DNA from: Bryobacterales bacterium
Lineage (GTDB): Bacteria; Acidobacteriota; Terriglobia; Bryobacterales; Bryobacteraceae
Length of the DNA stretch: 64,000 nucleotides
Assembly: GCA_016721425.1 (NCBI GenBank)
Contig: JADKID010000045.1
Location: 111,749-175,748 of the forward strand
Reading direction: 5' to 3'
Shown here: positions 1 through 8,188 of the stretch, piece by piece
How positions within the stretch are numbered: position 1 is the stretch's first letter
Layout: every line of letters starts with the position of its first letter
Made by a program: the position numbers and the translations under genes
The notes under the pieces: model-generated
The model's database searches: none
The model's input: only the letters and a program-made list of their open reading frames with translations
Told to the model about the DNA's origin: nothing

Positions 1-1
1 C

Positions 2-634
2 CCGCTGAGCTTGAGCTTTGTCGAATTCAGCCGCGCCTGCACGGCTCCCGTTCTCGATATCGGTGCCGGGCTCGGCACGGCGGCGCTGGCGGCGCTGGGC
101 GCGGGCGCCAGTGTGATCGCCAATGATCTCGACGACGGGGCCCTTCAGCATCTTGCGGGGCGCACGCAGACCCGCCCCGGACGATTCCCGCGCGAACTCC
201 ACTTCGAGCCGGAGACGCTCGGCGCCGTCCATGCCTCCAACGTCTTCCACTTCCTCACGGGCAATCAGCTGGAGTCCGGCTTCCGCGCCATCGCGCGCTG
301 GCTCCGGCCCGGCGGGCGGCTCTTCGTCCAGGCCGCCACGCCCTACCAGGCGCCGTTCGCGGCTTTCCTGCCGGAGTACCAGCGCCGCCTCGCCGCCGCC
401 GGGAAGTGGCCCGGCTGGATTCCAAAGATCAGCATCTACTCCAGCCACCGCCAGCTCAGCCAGATGCCTCGCTCACTGCATCTGCTGGACGACGCCATTC
501 TGACGCGCACTGCCCTCGCCGCCGGCCTCGAAATCGAGCGCGCCTGGCTGTTCCGCCGCACTGATCTGCCCGCCACCCTGCACCTGGACGGCCGCGAATC
601 CGTCGCCCTCATCGCCCGCAAGCCCTCGCTCTGA
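2..634 (+). CDS. Class I SAM-dependent methyltransferase, 5'-truncated by the window edge
   Basis: The reading frame is open to the left edge, so the true start probably lies outside the window; the first in-window start-like codon is TTG at 11. Near the visible N-terminus is the glycine-rich SAM-binding motif I, VLDIGAGLGTAAL, followed by the acidic end of strand 2 (ANDLDD) and a later segment WLRPGGRLFVQA typical of the post-motif region of Rossmann-fold methyltransferases. The substrate cannot be told. The gene ends 16 nt before the DUF1080 gene. The methyltransferase fold is clear; the specific function is unknown. Confidence 0.75.
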   Translation, partial: PLSLSFVEFSRACTAPVLDIGAGLGTAALAALGAGASVIANDLDDGALQHLAGRTQTRPGRFPRELHFEPETLGAVHASNVFHFLTGNQLESGFRAIARWLRPGGRLFVQAATPYQAPFAAFLPEYQRRLAAAGKWPGWIPKISIYSSHRQLSQMPRSLHLLDDAILTRTALAAGLEIERAWLFRRTDLPATLHLDGRESVALIARKPSL

Positions 635-650
635 GGTACTCTCAATATCC

Positions 651-1352
651 ATGAAGACTCTCGCCGTTCTGGCCCTGCTCGCTCCGCTGCTCTCCGCTCA
701 GGAGATCCCGCAATTCAAAGACCTCTTCAACGGCAAAGACCTCACCGGCTGGGTCAACGTCAACACCGCTCCGGACACATGGTCCGTCAAAGACGGCCTA
801 CTGGTCTGCTCGGGCCGCCCCATCGGCGTCATGCGCAGCGCTAAGCAGTACGAGAACTTCATCCTGCACATCGAGTGGCGCCACATGGAGGCCGGCGGCA
901 ACTCCGGCGTCTTCATCTGGAGCAATGCCAACCCCAACCCGAAGGACCGCCTGCCCAACGGTGTAGAGGTGCAGATGTTGGAACTGGACTACATCAACCT
1001 CCACCCGCAGAACGGAGTCCCGCTCACCGACGCCTACGTGCACGGCGAGGTTTGGGGCGTCGGCGGAGTACACACCACGCCGGATAATCCGCGCGGCGAG
1101 CGCAGCAAGTCCATCGAGAAGCGCTGCAAGGGCAAGGGCGAGTGGAACACCTATGACGTGGTGGCGGTGGACGGCACCATCAAGCTCGCCGTCAACGGTA
1201 AGTTCGTGAACGGCATCACGAAATCCACGCAGAAGAAGGGCTATTTCTCGCTGGAGAGCGAGGGCGGTCTGATCCACTTCCGCAACATTCGGATTCTGGA
1301 ACTGCCGCCGGGCGTGACCACGCCGGAGCAGATTGCGCCGGAGCTGAAGTAG
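651..1352 (+). CDS. Secreted DUF1080 (3-keto-disaccharide hydrolase-like) protein
   Basis: A 233-residue protein with a short signal peptide (MKTLAVLALLAPLLSAQ) followed by a single DUF1080 concanavalin-like domain over nearly the whole length. Family hallmarks are FKDLFNGKDLTGWV near the start, NSGVFIW in the middle and a terminal FRNIRILEL strand. DUF1080 proteins are abundant in Acidobacteriota, Planctomycetes and Bacteroidetes and are linked to breakdown of 3-keto-glycosides in the periplasm or outside the cell. The exact substrate here is not evident. The ATG start is chosen because it gives a clean signal peptide right after the upstream gene. Confidence 0.85.
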   Translation: MKTLAVLALLAPLLSAQEIPQFKDLFNGKDLTGWVNVNTAPDTWSVKDGLLVCSGRPIGVMRSAKQYENFILHIEWRHMEAGGNSGVFIWSNANPNPKDRLPNGVEVQMLELDYINLHPQNGVPLTDAYVHGEVWGVGGVHTTPDNPRGERSKSIEKRCKGKGEWNTYDVVAVDGTIKLAVNGKFVNGITKSTQKKGYFSLESEGGLIHFRNIRILELPPGVTTPEQIAPELK

Positions 1353-1385
1353 GGGATCTCCACTGCGTGCGTCAAGGCGGCGGCG

Positions 1386-2126
1386 CTAGTGCCCTGCGGC
1401 CAGCCGCTCGGCCAGGTGATGCGGCAGGCCTGCGTCTGCAATCCGCATCTGCGCCAATCTCACGTCGTATTTCACGCGGCGCAGCGCCAGCAGATTCGCC
1501 GACGAGTTCCACAGTGCATAACCGGCGCGCGGGTCGCCATCGCGCGGCTGGCCCACTGATCCGGGATTGATCAGATACTGATAGTCCGGATCCAGGTCCA
1601 TGACGCGTTCCTGTTCCTTTGGGGACGGCGCCGGAATCCGCTGAATCCCGCCGCGTTGCCAGCTCCATCCGCCCTGCCGGTGGGTGTGTCCGACAAAGCA
1701 TAGCCGCCGCATTTCGGCGCGATCCAGCCACTCCACGTCGGCGGTGGAGACCAGGTATTGGTTCTCGTCCTCCGGCGAGCCATGCGCGAGCTCATAGTGA
1801 TCGAACCGCATCGGCCCTTTTGGCATCCGCCGCAGCCAGTCGCGGTCCTGTTCCGATAGCTGCTCATACGTCCAAATGGCCGCCGCCCGCGCCGGCGGAT
1901 TGAAGTCGTGCAGCCCCCCGCCGCCGCAGCAAGCGATATCGTGGTTGCCCCGCACAATGGCCGCCACGGACTCTCGAGCCCAATCGATCACCTCCGCGGG
2001 GCAGGCACAGTAGCCCACGACATCGCCGCAGCAGATGACCTCGTCGTAGCTGCCCTCAGCCTGCGAGAGCACGGCCTCCAGCGCTTCCAGATTGGAGTGA
2101 ATATCGCTGACAATCAAACGGCGCAC
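1386..2126 (-). CDS. Cytoplasmic metallophosphoesterase (YfcE/ApaH-like)
   Basis: A 246-residue calcineurin-like phosphoesterase without signal peptide. The dimetal motifs are in canonical order: VSDIHSN (D-x-H) at the N-terminus, CGDVVGY (GD), RGNHD (GNH), a lone His in ELAHGSP, and VGHTHRQ (GHxH), followed by INPGSVGQPRDGDP, which is typical of the YfcE/MJ0936 branch. Such enzymes hydrolyse phosphodiesters or phosphomonoesters with Mn2+ or similar metals; the natural substrate is unknown. The start overlaps the 3' end of the upstream metallophosphoesterase by 13 nt, so two phosphoesterases are probably translationally coupled. Confidence 0.87.
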   Translation of the reverse strand: MRRLIVSDIHSNLEALEAVLSQAEGSYDEVICCGDVVGYCACPAEVIDWARESVAAIVRGNHDIACCGGGGLHDFNPPARAAAIWTYEQLSEQDRDWLRRMPKGPMRFDHYELAHGSPEDENQYLVSTADVEWLDRAEMRRLCFVGHTHRQGGWSWQRGGIQRIPAPSPKEQERVMDLDPDYQYLINPGSVGQPRDGDPRAGYALWNSSANLLALRRVKYDVRLAQMRIADAGLPHHLAERLAAGH

Positions 2127-3229
2127 AATCGAATCACCGTCACTTCCGGAGGAGCGCCAATACGGATGGGAATCGCCACGGTTCCCAGACCGGAGCTCAC
2201 GTAGAGAAGTTTACCGTCTCTTTGGTACTCGCCGCGCACAAAAGGTGTGAACATTCGGGCGACGTTGAGATTGCCGCCGAACGCGCCCAGGTTGATCTGC
2301 CCCCCGTGCGTGTGTCCGGCCAGCATCAGATCGTAGCCGGCTTCCACAGCCCGAGGAAACACCGCCGGATTGTGTTGCAGTAGCACATTCAGAGCACCGG
2401 TCCGCACCAATTCCTCAGCTTCCGTTAGCTGCGGCTTGCCAAGGTGCTGGTAGTCGTGCCCGGCCAGATTGAGTGTCGCCAATCCAAATCGCAAGGCAGC
2501 CGCCTCGCCCCGCAAGAAACGCAATCCCTGCTTCGCGCCCAGGAGCGTCGCCTCGTTTTCCTTCTCGGCGTACTCCTCGTGATTCCCATGGCAGCCGAAG
2601 ATGCCGGCCTCTGCCCGCAACCCGCGCAGCACTCGCAGGCAGCCTTCCAGATCATCGCCCCAGCGCGTAATCAGGTCGCCCGTCACGACAGTGAGGTGCG
2701 GCCGGCATTCGTTCGCCATCGCCACGGCCCGTTCCAAGTCCGCCCGCCCGAAGAACGGCCCGTAGTGGATATCGGTGAGTTGCGCGATCCGCAGCCCGTC
2801 CAGATCCTTGTGCAGCCCTTTGATCTTCAGCGAAATCTCTTGGGTGGACATGCCGGATCGGGCTGCAATGGCCCCTCCGCCCGCCGCCAGCAACGGCACC
2901 GCCGCCGCCACCGGGGCCCCCGCGGCCAGAAACCGCCGCCGATCCGGATTGAACTCCGCCGCGGTCCGCAGCCGCACCCACAAAGATGCCGAGATCACCA
3001 CAATCACCCAGGCCAGCGTCGCCGCCATCAGATAGGAGATTTGATCGGAACTGAAGAGCCCGAATCCGCCCGCCATCAGAACCGGCGTCCCGATGACGAG
3101 CCACAGTGAGGCCAACACGGCCACGATCCGCATGGCCTGGCCGCAATACCGCCGGGTCACATACCAGTGCAGGTACAGAGTCGGCCCGATCACGAGAGCA
3201 GTCGGTAACCAGCGGCGAAGGAATTCCAT
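2114..3229 (-). CDS. Membrane-anchored metallophosphoesterase (YkuE-like)
   Basis: A 371-residue protein with several N-terminal hydrophobic segments, then a twin-arginine-like stretch (DRRRFLAAGAPVAAAV, about residues 97-112), then a C-terminal calcineurin-like domain placed outside the membrane. Metal-ligand motifs are LTDIHYG, VTGDLI, GCHGNHEEY and LAGHTHGGQINLG; the GHTHGGQ ending is typical of the YkuE/YaeI family. Members have been linked to lipid A or UDP-sugar lipid hydrolysis, but that is family knowledge and not shown here. It is the first gene of a two-gene minus-strand unit and is divergent from the PfkB kinase gene, 65 nt away. Confidence 0.85.
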   Translation of the reverse strand: MEFLRRWLPTALVIGPTLYLHWYVTRRYCGQAMRIVAVLASLWLVIGTPVLMAGGFGLFSSDQISYLMAATLAWVIVVISASLWVRLRTAAEFNPDRRRFLAAGAPVAAAVPLLAAGGGAIAARSGMSTQEISLKIKGLHKDLDGLRIAQLTDIHYGPFFGRADLERAVAMANECRPHLTVVTGDLITRWGDDLEGCLRVLRGLRAEAGIFGCHGNHEEYAEKENEATLLGAKQGLRFLRGEAAALRFGLATLNLAGHDYQHLGKPQLTEAEELVRTGALNVLLQHNPAVFPRAVEAGYDLMLAGHTHGGQINLGAFGGNLNVARMFTPFVRGEYQRDGKLLYVSSGLGTVAIPIRIGAPPEVTVIRLCAV

Positions 3230-3294
3230 GTATATCTTTCCAGTTTAGCCTCCTGAGTTGGCCCCACCGCCGCCCGGCGTTTAAACTAGTAGGA

Positions 3295-4206
3295 ATGTCA
3301 CTCGTTGTCGTCGGATCCGTCGCCTATGACGGCGTCACTACGCCCGCCGGAAAGATCGATCGTATGCTGGGCGGCGCCTGCACCTACATCGCGCTCTCGG
3401 CCAGCTATTTCACGAAAACAGATATCGTCGCCGTGGTCGGTGATGACTTCGCTCAGGAAGATACAGACCTGCTGGCCTCCCGCAATATTGGCCTCGAGGG
3501 CCTGGAGCGCGTCCCCGGCAAGTGCTTCTTCTGGGCCGGCGTCTACTCCGAAGACATGAACGACCGCGAGACCATCACTACGGATCTGAACGTCTTCGCC
3601 AACTTCAGCCCAAAGCTGCCCGAGGCATACAAGACCCAGCCGTACCTGATGCTCGGCAACATCCAGCCGGCCCTTCAAAAGGTAGTGCGGGATCAGATGC
3701 CCGGCGCCCTCCTCACGGGCGGCGACACAATGAACTTCTGGATCAACGACTTCCGCGCCGAACTGCTGGAAACCCTGAAGGGCTGGAACTTCCTGCTCAT
3801 CAACGACAGCGAAGCCCGCCTGCTCTCCGGCGAGTCCAATCTGAAGAAGGCCGCCGCCAAGATCCGCGCTCTGGGCCCTAAGATTCTCGTCATCAAGCGC
3901 GGCGAGTACGGCGCCACGCTCTTCCACGAAAACGGCTACTTCGCCGTCCCCGGCTTCATCCTCGATTCGTTGAAGGATCCCACCGGCGCAGGCGACTGCT
4001 TCGCCGGCGGCTTCATCGGCTACCTGGCTTCGCGCGGCGTCAGCATGGATTCCGCTGCACCGCTCGACCTCGGCCGCGCCGTGGTTTACGGCTCCGTCAT
4101 GGGCAGCTTCTGCTGCGAAGAGTTCGGAGTGGACCGTTTCCGCACGCTCACCCGCGATGAAATCGAAGCGCGCTTCGAAGAGTTCCGCGTCTTTACCGCC
4201 TTCTAA
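3295..4206 (+). CDS. PfkB-family carbohydrate/nucleoside kinase
   Basis: A 303-residue PfkB sugar kinase. The N-terminus MSLVVVGSVAYDGVTTP and the C-terminal phosphate-binding and catalytic motif DPTGAGDCFAGGF (Asp as general base) define the fold. The frame is open 63 codons upstream, but the ATG at 3295 fits the family N-terminus, and the extra N-terminal part would run antisense through the neighbouring phosphoesterase. The acceptor (sugar, nucleoside or aminoimidazole riboside) cannot be assigned. The gene overlaps the start of the downstream membrane protein by about 50 nt if that gene uses its first ATG. Confidence 0.85.
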   Translation: MSLVVVGSVAYDGVTTPAGKIDRMLGGACTYIALSASYFTKTDIVAVVGDDFAQEDTDLLASRNIGLEGLERVPGKCFFWAGVYSEDMNDRETITTDLNVFANFSPKLPEAYKTQPYLMLGNIQPALQKVVRDQMPGALLTGGDTMNFWINDFRAELLETLKGWNFLLINDSEARLLSGESNLKKAAAKIRALGPKILVIKRGEYGATLFHENGYFAVPGFILDSLKDPTGAGDCFAGGFIGYLASRGVSMDSAAPLDLGRAVVYGSVMGSFCCEEFGVDRFRTLTRDEIEARFEEFRVFTAF

Positions 4207-5719
4207 TCCCTCCCGGGGATTCGGAGCGCTCCTCGCGCTGGCGCTCCTCAGTGCCGGCGCGGTGCTCTACGTCTGGTCCCAAGGCTGGACCCTCTACTAC
4301 GGCGACGCCCAGGCGCATCTGAACATCGCGCGGCGCATTGTCGATGCGCGTCTGCCTGGCTACGAGCAGATCGGTACGGTGTGGCTCCCTCTGCCGCATC
4401 TGCTGATGCTGCCCTTCACGATGATCGACGCCCTGTGGCGTAGCGGCATCGGCGGAGCGATCCCGGCCGCGCTCTGCTTCGTGCTGGGCGGCTGGTTTCT
4501 CTACCAGGCAACACACCGCATCTTCGGCTCTCCACCTCCGGCAGCCGCGGCGCTCGCCGCCTACGCGCTCAACCCCAATCTGCTCTACCTGCAGAGCACG
4601 CCGATGACGGAATCCATGTCGCTGTGCTGCGCGCTCGGGCTGCTCTACGCCTGCGCCCGCTTCCGCCAGAGCCAGCGCACGGCCGACGCGCTGCTGGCCG
4701 GTGTCATCGCCTGTTGCGGCACGCTCATCCGATACGAGGGGTGGTTTCTGCTCCCCTTCGTGGCCGGATTCTTCCTGCTCTGTGGCGGCGCGCATCGCTG
4801 GCGCTCCACCCTCGCCTTCTGCCTGATTGCCGCCCTTGGCCCGCTCTACTGGCTGGCGCACAATGCCATCCTCTACTCCGATCCACTGGAGTTCTACCGC
4901 GGCGAATGGTCCGCCAAGATGATCTACCAGCGGGCGCTCGATCAGGGCGGCTTCCGCTATCCCGGCGATCACGATTGGCCCAAGGCGTGGCAATACTATC
5001 GCGCCGCCGCCGAGCTGTGCATCGGCCGGCCATTGGCGTGGCTCGGCGTGGCCGGCTTGGCCGCCGCGTTGTTCAAGCGGGCCTGGTGGGCCGTGGCGCT
5101 GCTGGCTCTCACGCCGGCCTTCTACGTGCTCAGCCTCTACTCGTCCGGCACGCCCATCTTTGTTCCGACTCTCTGGCCGAACAGCTACTACAACACGCGC
5201 TACGGCCTCAACTTTCTGCCTCTGGCCTGTCTCGGCATCGCCGCACTCACCGCCCTACTGCCCGTCCGCTGGCGGACGCTGGCGGCTGTCCTGCTGGTGG
5301 TTGCCACCGTCTCGCCCTGGGCCGGCTACCCACGCAAGGAGAACTGGGTCACGTGGCGGGAATCCGAACAGAACTCCGCCGACCGCCGCGCGTGGACCAA
5401 ACTTGCCGTCGACTACCTGAAGCCGCGCTACAAACCGGGCGCCGGCATCTTCATGGGCTTCGGCGACCAGAGCGGCATTCTGCGCGAGGCCGGCATCCCG
5501 CTGCGCGAGTCGTTCCACCAGGGCGACGGCCCATTCTGGCAGGCCTCGGCCGCCCGCCCCGATCTCTTTCTCCGGCAGGAGTGGGCCATCGCCCTGCCCG
5601 GCGATGAGGTTTCCAAAACCCTGCGACGCATGAAGCGCGGCCCGCGCCGCTACGAATGTGTCAGAATCTTCGCTGTGCACGAAAGGCCCGCCATCGAAAT
5701 CTGGCGCCACATCCAATGA
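4157..5719 (+). CDS. Polytopic membrane protein, glycosyltransferase-39/PMT-like
   Basis: A 520-residue protein with about ten hydrophobic segments. After the first segment comes YYGDAQAHLNIARRIVDA, with the acidic residues in the first periplasmic loop seen in GT-C type transferases (PMT/ArnT family), which use lipid-linked sugars. A C-terminal soluble part follows the last membrane segment. The acceptor is unknown. The first ATG lies inside the PfkB gene; a later in-frame GTG at 4262 is possible but would cut the first membrane helix. The stop codon overlaps the next gene's start (ATGA), which suggests coupling with the DapF-like gene. Confidence 0.7.
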   Translation: MKSKRASKSSASLPPSNPSRGFGALLALALLSAGAVLYVWSQGWTLYYGDAQAHLNIARRIVDARLPGYEQIGTVWLPLPHLLMLPFTMIDALWRSGIGGAIPAALCFVLGGWFLYQATHRIFGSPPPAAAALAAYALNPNLLYLQSTPMTESMSLCCALGLLYACARFRQSQRTADALLAGVIACCGTLIRYEGWFLLPFVAGFFLLCGGAHRWRSTLAFCLIAALGPLYWLAHNAILYSDPLEFYRGEWSAKMIYQRALDQGGFRYPGDHDWPKAWQYYRAAAELCIGRPLAWLGVAGLAAALFKRAWWAVALLALTPAFYVLSLYSSGTPIFVPTLWPNSYYNTRYGLNFLPLACLGIAALTALLPVRWRTLAAVLLVVATVSPWAGYPRKENWVTWRESEQNSADRRAWTKLAVDYLKPRYKPGAGIFMGFGDQSGILREAGIPLRESFHQGDGPFWQASAARPDLFLRQEWAIALPGDEVSKTLRRMKRGPRRYECVRIFAVHERPAIEIWRHIQ

Positions 5720-6531
5720 TCAAGATTCCCTTCACCAAAGCGCACGGCGCGATGAACGACTTCCTCCTCACGTGGGCTCATCACGCGCCATCGGCGGACC
5801 TGCTAGCCGCCGCGGCCGTCGCCATCTGCCACCGCAATTCCGGAGTCGGTGCGGATGGCTGGCTGCTGGTCTCTCCGCCCTCCGGCACCACATCTGCCGC
5901 CATCAGGCTCTTCAATCCAGACGGCGGCGAGGTGGAGATGTCCGGCAACGGCACGCGCTGCGCCGCCGCGTTTCTGTGCGACGCCGGCCTGGCCTCCGGC
6001 GAGATCCTGATCCGCACCGGCGCCGGCCCCAAGGAACTCCGCACCTTGGAGAGCAGCCGCCTGCACTACACCTTTGAGATGAATATGGGCGAGGCGCGCA
6101 TCGAGCATAAGCGCTTCGAGCTCGCCTGCCGTCACGGCGCGCACGATTGCACCATTCTCTACGTCGGGAATCCGCAGTGCGCTCTCTTCGTCGACAACTT
6201 CGACTTCGAATGGAAAGCGCTGGGCGCGGAGATCGAATGGCATCCGCAGTTTCCGCAGCGCACCAACGTCAGCTTCGTCGTAGTGGAGGATCGCCACACG
6301 CTGGACGTACGTTTCTTTGAACGCGGCGCCGGCTTCACCATGTCCAGCGGCACCGGATCCACGGGCGCTGTGGCCGCCGCGCTGGCGCGCGGTCTGGTGG
6401 AGAGCCCGGTTACCGTGAATACGTTGGCCGGCCCATTGGAGTTTCGCACCGATGGCCCACTGCTCCGCATGGTGGGCCCGGCCGAGATTGTCGCCGGCGG
6501 CGAGTTCTATTTCGACGAAGCGTCGCGGTAG
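5716..6531 (+). CDS. Diaminopimelate epimerase family protein (DapF-like) with altered active site
   Basis: A 271-residue DapF-fold protein starting at an ATG that overlaps the preceding stop (ATGA). The N-terminal half has the first catalytic motif EMSGNGTRCAA with Cys82 intact. The second catalytic motif, normally ERG-x-GET-x-x-CGTG, reads ERGAGFTMSSGTGSTG, so the second proton-transfer Cys is Ser211 and the usual Glu after GxG is Phe. GNPQC replaces the usual GNPHC. DapF interconverts LL- and meso-diaminopimelate for lysine and peptidoglycan synthesis and normally needs both Cys. This may be a divergent lineage DapF or an epimerase with another substrate. The 3' end overlaps the convergent beta-lactamase gene by 25 nt. 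Confidence 0.75.
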   Translation: MIKIPFTKAHGAMNDFLLTWAHHAPSADLLAAAAVAICHRNSGVGADGWLLVSPPSGTTSAAIRLFNPDGGEVEMSGNGTRCAAAFLCDAGLASGEILIRTGAGPKELRTLESSRLHYTFEMNMGEARIEHKRFELACRHGAHDCTILYVGNPQCALFVDNFDFEWKALGAEIEWHPQFPQRTNVSFVVVEDRHTLDVRFFERGAGFTMSSGTGSTGAVAAALARGLVESPVTVNTLAGPLEFRTDGPLLRMVGPAEIVAGGEFYFDEASR

Positions 6532-7415
6532 AAACGATAAACGGCCAGCGCCGTCTCAGCGATGGCCCGCTCCTGCGCGGCGCGGTCCTTCGTCGAGAGT
6601 TTCACAAAGACGGTGATGGCGATGCGCCCCGCGCCGCCGGGGGGCATCATCACGCCGGCATCGTTGGTGCCGAGACACACGCCATCCTTCGTTCCGCCTG
6701 TACCGGTCTTGTGCCAGACGCGCACTCCGGGCGGCAGCAGCGCCTTGATCCGGTTGGGCCCAGTCTGCGTCTCGGTCATCCAGCGGATCAGTGTGTCCGT
6801 CGTCTTGGGCTGCAACAGGCGGCGCCGCTCCGTCATCACCAGCAACTGCGTCATCGCCTCCGGCGTGGCCGAGTCGCGGCCGTCTTCGACGAATGCTTTC
6901 GCGCCCATCTTGTCGAAATCGGCGTTCATCTCCTCTTCGCTCCGATCCACGCGAATCCCGCCCTGTGTCAGGCGATTCATGAGAAGATCGACGGCCTTGG
7001 GCCCGCCCACCTGGCGCAGTAGAAAATCGCAGACCACGTTGTCGCTGTCGCGGACCATCAGTTCCAGTAGCTGCCCCGCCGTGCGCACGACACCATCCGG
7101 GTACTGATCGCGCAGCGGGCTGTAGCCCGGGGTGTAATCGGACGGCTCCAGCTTGAACCACTTGCGATAGGGCAGCGCCCCGCCCTCCATCAGCGCGAGC
7201 GCCCGGATGGCGATGGGGAACTTGTAGACGCTCATCATGGGGAAGCGTTCCTTGGAGCGCCAGCCGATCGAGACGCCGGTATCGAGATCCACTGCCAACA
7301 TCCCCAACACGCCGCCCGAGGATGCCTCGATTCGTTGCAGTTCTGCTCCCAGACGCGCGCCGTCCTGCGCACTCATCGCGCCAGCCAGTAACAGGAGTGG
7401 AAGCAGGCAGATCAT
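6507..7415 (-). CDS. Class A serine beta-lactamase
   Basis: A 302-residue secreted enzyme with signal peptide MICLLPLLLLAGAMSA. All class A motifs are present and well spaced: SVYK with nucleophile Ser62 and Lys65, SDN at 124-126, the omega-loop EEEMN with the general-base Glu160, and HKTGTGG with Lys236. It hydrolyses the beta-lactam ring in the periplasm. The spacing and the VGGPKAVDLLMNRLT segment suggest the PER/CblA-like branch (subclass A2), but the spectrum cannot be read from sequence. It shares a 4-nt overlap with the upstream cupin gene, so the two are likely co-transcribed. No mobile-element hallmark is nearby, so it looks chromosomal and intrinsic. Confidence 0.92.
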   Translation of the reverse strand: MICLLPLLLLAGAMSAQDGARLGAELQRIEASSGGVLGMLAVDLDTGVSIGWRSKERFPMMSVYKFPIAIRALALMEGGALPYRKWFKLEPSDYTPGYSPLRDQYPDGVVRTAGQLLELMVRDSDNVVCDFLLRQVGGPKAVDLLMNRLTQGGIRVDRSEEEMNADFDKMGAKAFVEDGRDSATPEAMTQLLVMTERRRLLQPKTTDTLIRWMTETQTGPNRIKALLPPGVRVWHKTGTGGTKDGVCLGTNDAGVMMPPGGAGRIAITVFVKLSTKDRAAQERAIAETALAVYRFYRDASSK

Positions 7416-7738
7416 TTCGCTTTCGGCGGCGGACCGAAGACCACCAGAACGCTGAACGGCTCTGTCCCCGTATTCTTCAACCCATGCATCACGCCCGCGG
7501 TTGCGAGGATCAGGTCGCCGGGTTCGACGGCGTGAGTCTCATCACCCACCCGCGCTTCGCCACAACCGGCCATCACAACGTACATTTTGTCCTGATCTGC
7601 ATGGACGTGCGCCTGATGTTCCTGCCCGGGTAGAAAGCAGTTCAGGCCCGCGTAGAGGTGCGCCCCAGCGCCCAGCGAGACCTTGCCCATCTTCTCCGGC
7701 GAGAACTCCGCCCGCTGTGCCACATTCTTGACGATCAT
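7412..7738 (-). CDS. Small cupin-domain protein
   Basis: A 108-residue single-domain cupin. Cupin motif 1 is visible as PGQEHQAHVHADQDKMYVV, with the His cluster and the acidic residue that bind a metal, and motif 2 as GDLILATAGVMHGLKNTG. Such small cupins can be enzymes or sensors; no substrate can be named. The stop overlaps the beta-lactamase start by 4 nt. The start codon lies 24 nt from the divergent VOC gene, so the two promoters must overlap. Confidence 0.85.
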   Translation of the reverse strand: MIVKNVAQRAEFSPEKMGKVSLGAGAHLYAGLNCFLPGQEHQAHVHADQDKMYVVMAGCGEARVGDETHAVEPGDLILATAGVMHGLKNTGTEPFSVLVVFGPPPKAK

Positions 7739-7762
7739 CTCCTACAGGGTAAACTGTCGGAC

Positions 7763-8188
7763 ATGGGCGACACAGTAACGGCAGTGCCAGAGGGGTTTCA
7801 TACCGCGACGCCATATCTGATTGTTGGCAATGGCGCCGAGGCAATCGAGTTCTATAAGAAGGCGCTCGGCGCGGTGGAGACTTGCCGCCATGCCGATCCC
7901 AGTGGGAGGGTGCGCAACGCGGAACTGCGGATCGGGACCTCGATGATCATGCTCGGCGAGCACGATGGAGTGGACCCGCGCGGCACCGACACGTTTCCGC
8001 GCGTCAGTATCTATCTCTATGTGGAAGACGCCGATGCGTTATTCGCGCAGGCCGTCGCCGCCGGGGCAAAAGTGCTGATGAGTGTGGACGAGAAGTTCTA
8101 CGGCAATCGCGAGGGCGGAGTCGAAGATCCTTTTGGCATCGTGTGGTGGATCGCCACGCGCGTCAGATTGTGGAGCCCCGGCGCATGA
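7763..8188 (+). CDS. VOC-superfamily protein, PhnB/glyoxalase-like
   Basis: A 141-residue vicinal-oxygen-chelate protein. The N-terminus FHTATPYLIVGNGAEAIEFY is the usual PhnB-like opening, and the two beta-alpha-beta modules are visible, ending in EDPFGIVWWIATRV. Family members include metallo-isomerases, bleomycin-binding proteins and uncharacterised PhnB-like proteins; the ligand is unknown. The ATG at 7763 is used because the upstream extension runs antisense into the cupin gene. The stop codon overlaps the ATG of the MerB-like gene (ATGA), suggesting one transcription unit and coupled translation. Confidence 0.85.
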   Translation: MGDTVTAVPEGFHTATPYLIVGNGAEAIEFYKKALGAVETCRHADPSGRVRNAELRIGTSMIMLGEHDGVDPRGTDTFPRVSIYLYVEDADALFAQAVAAGAKVLMSVDEKFYGNREGGVEDPFGIVWWIATRVRLWSPGA

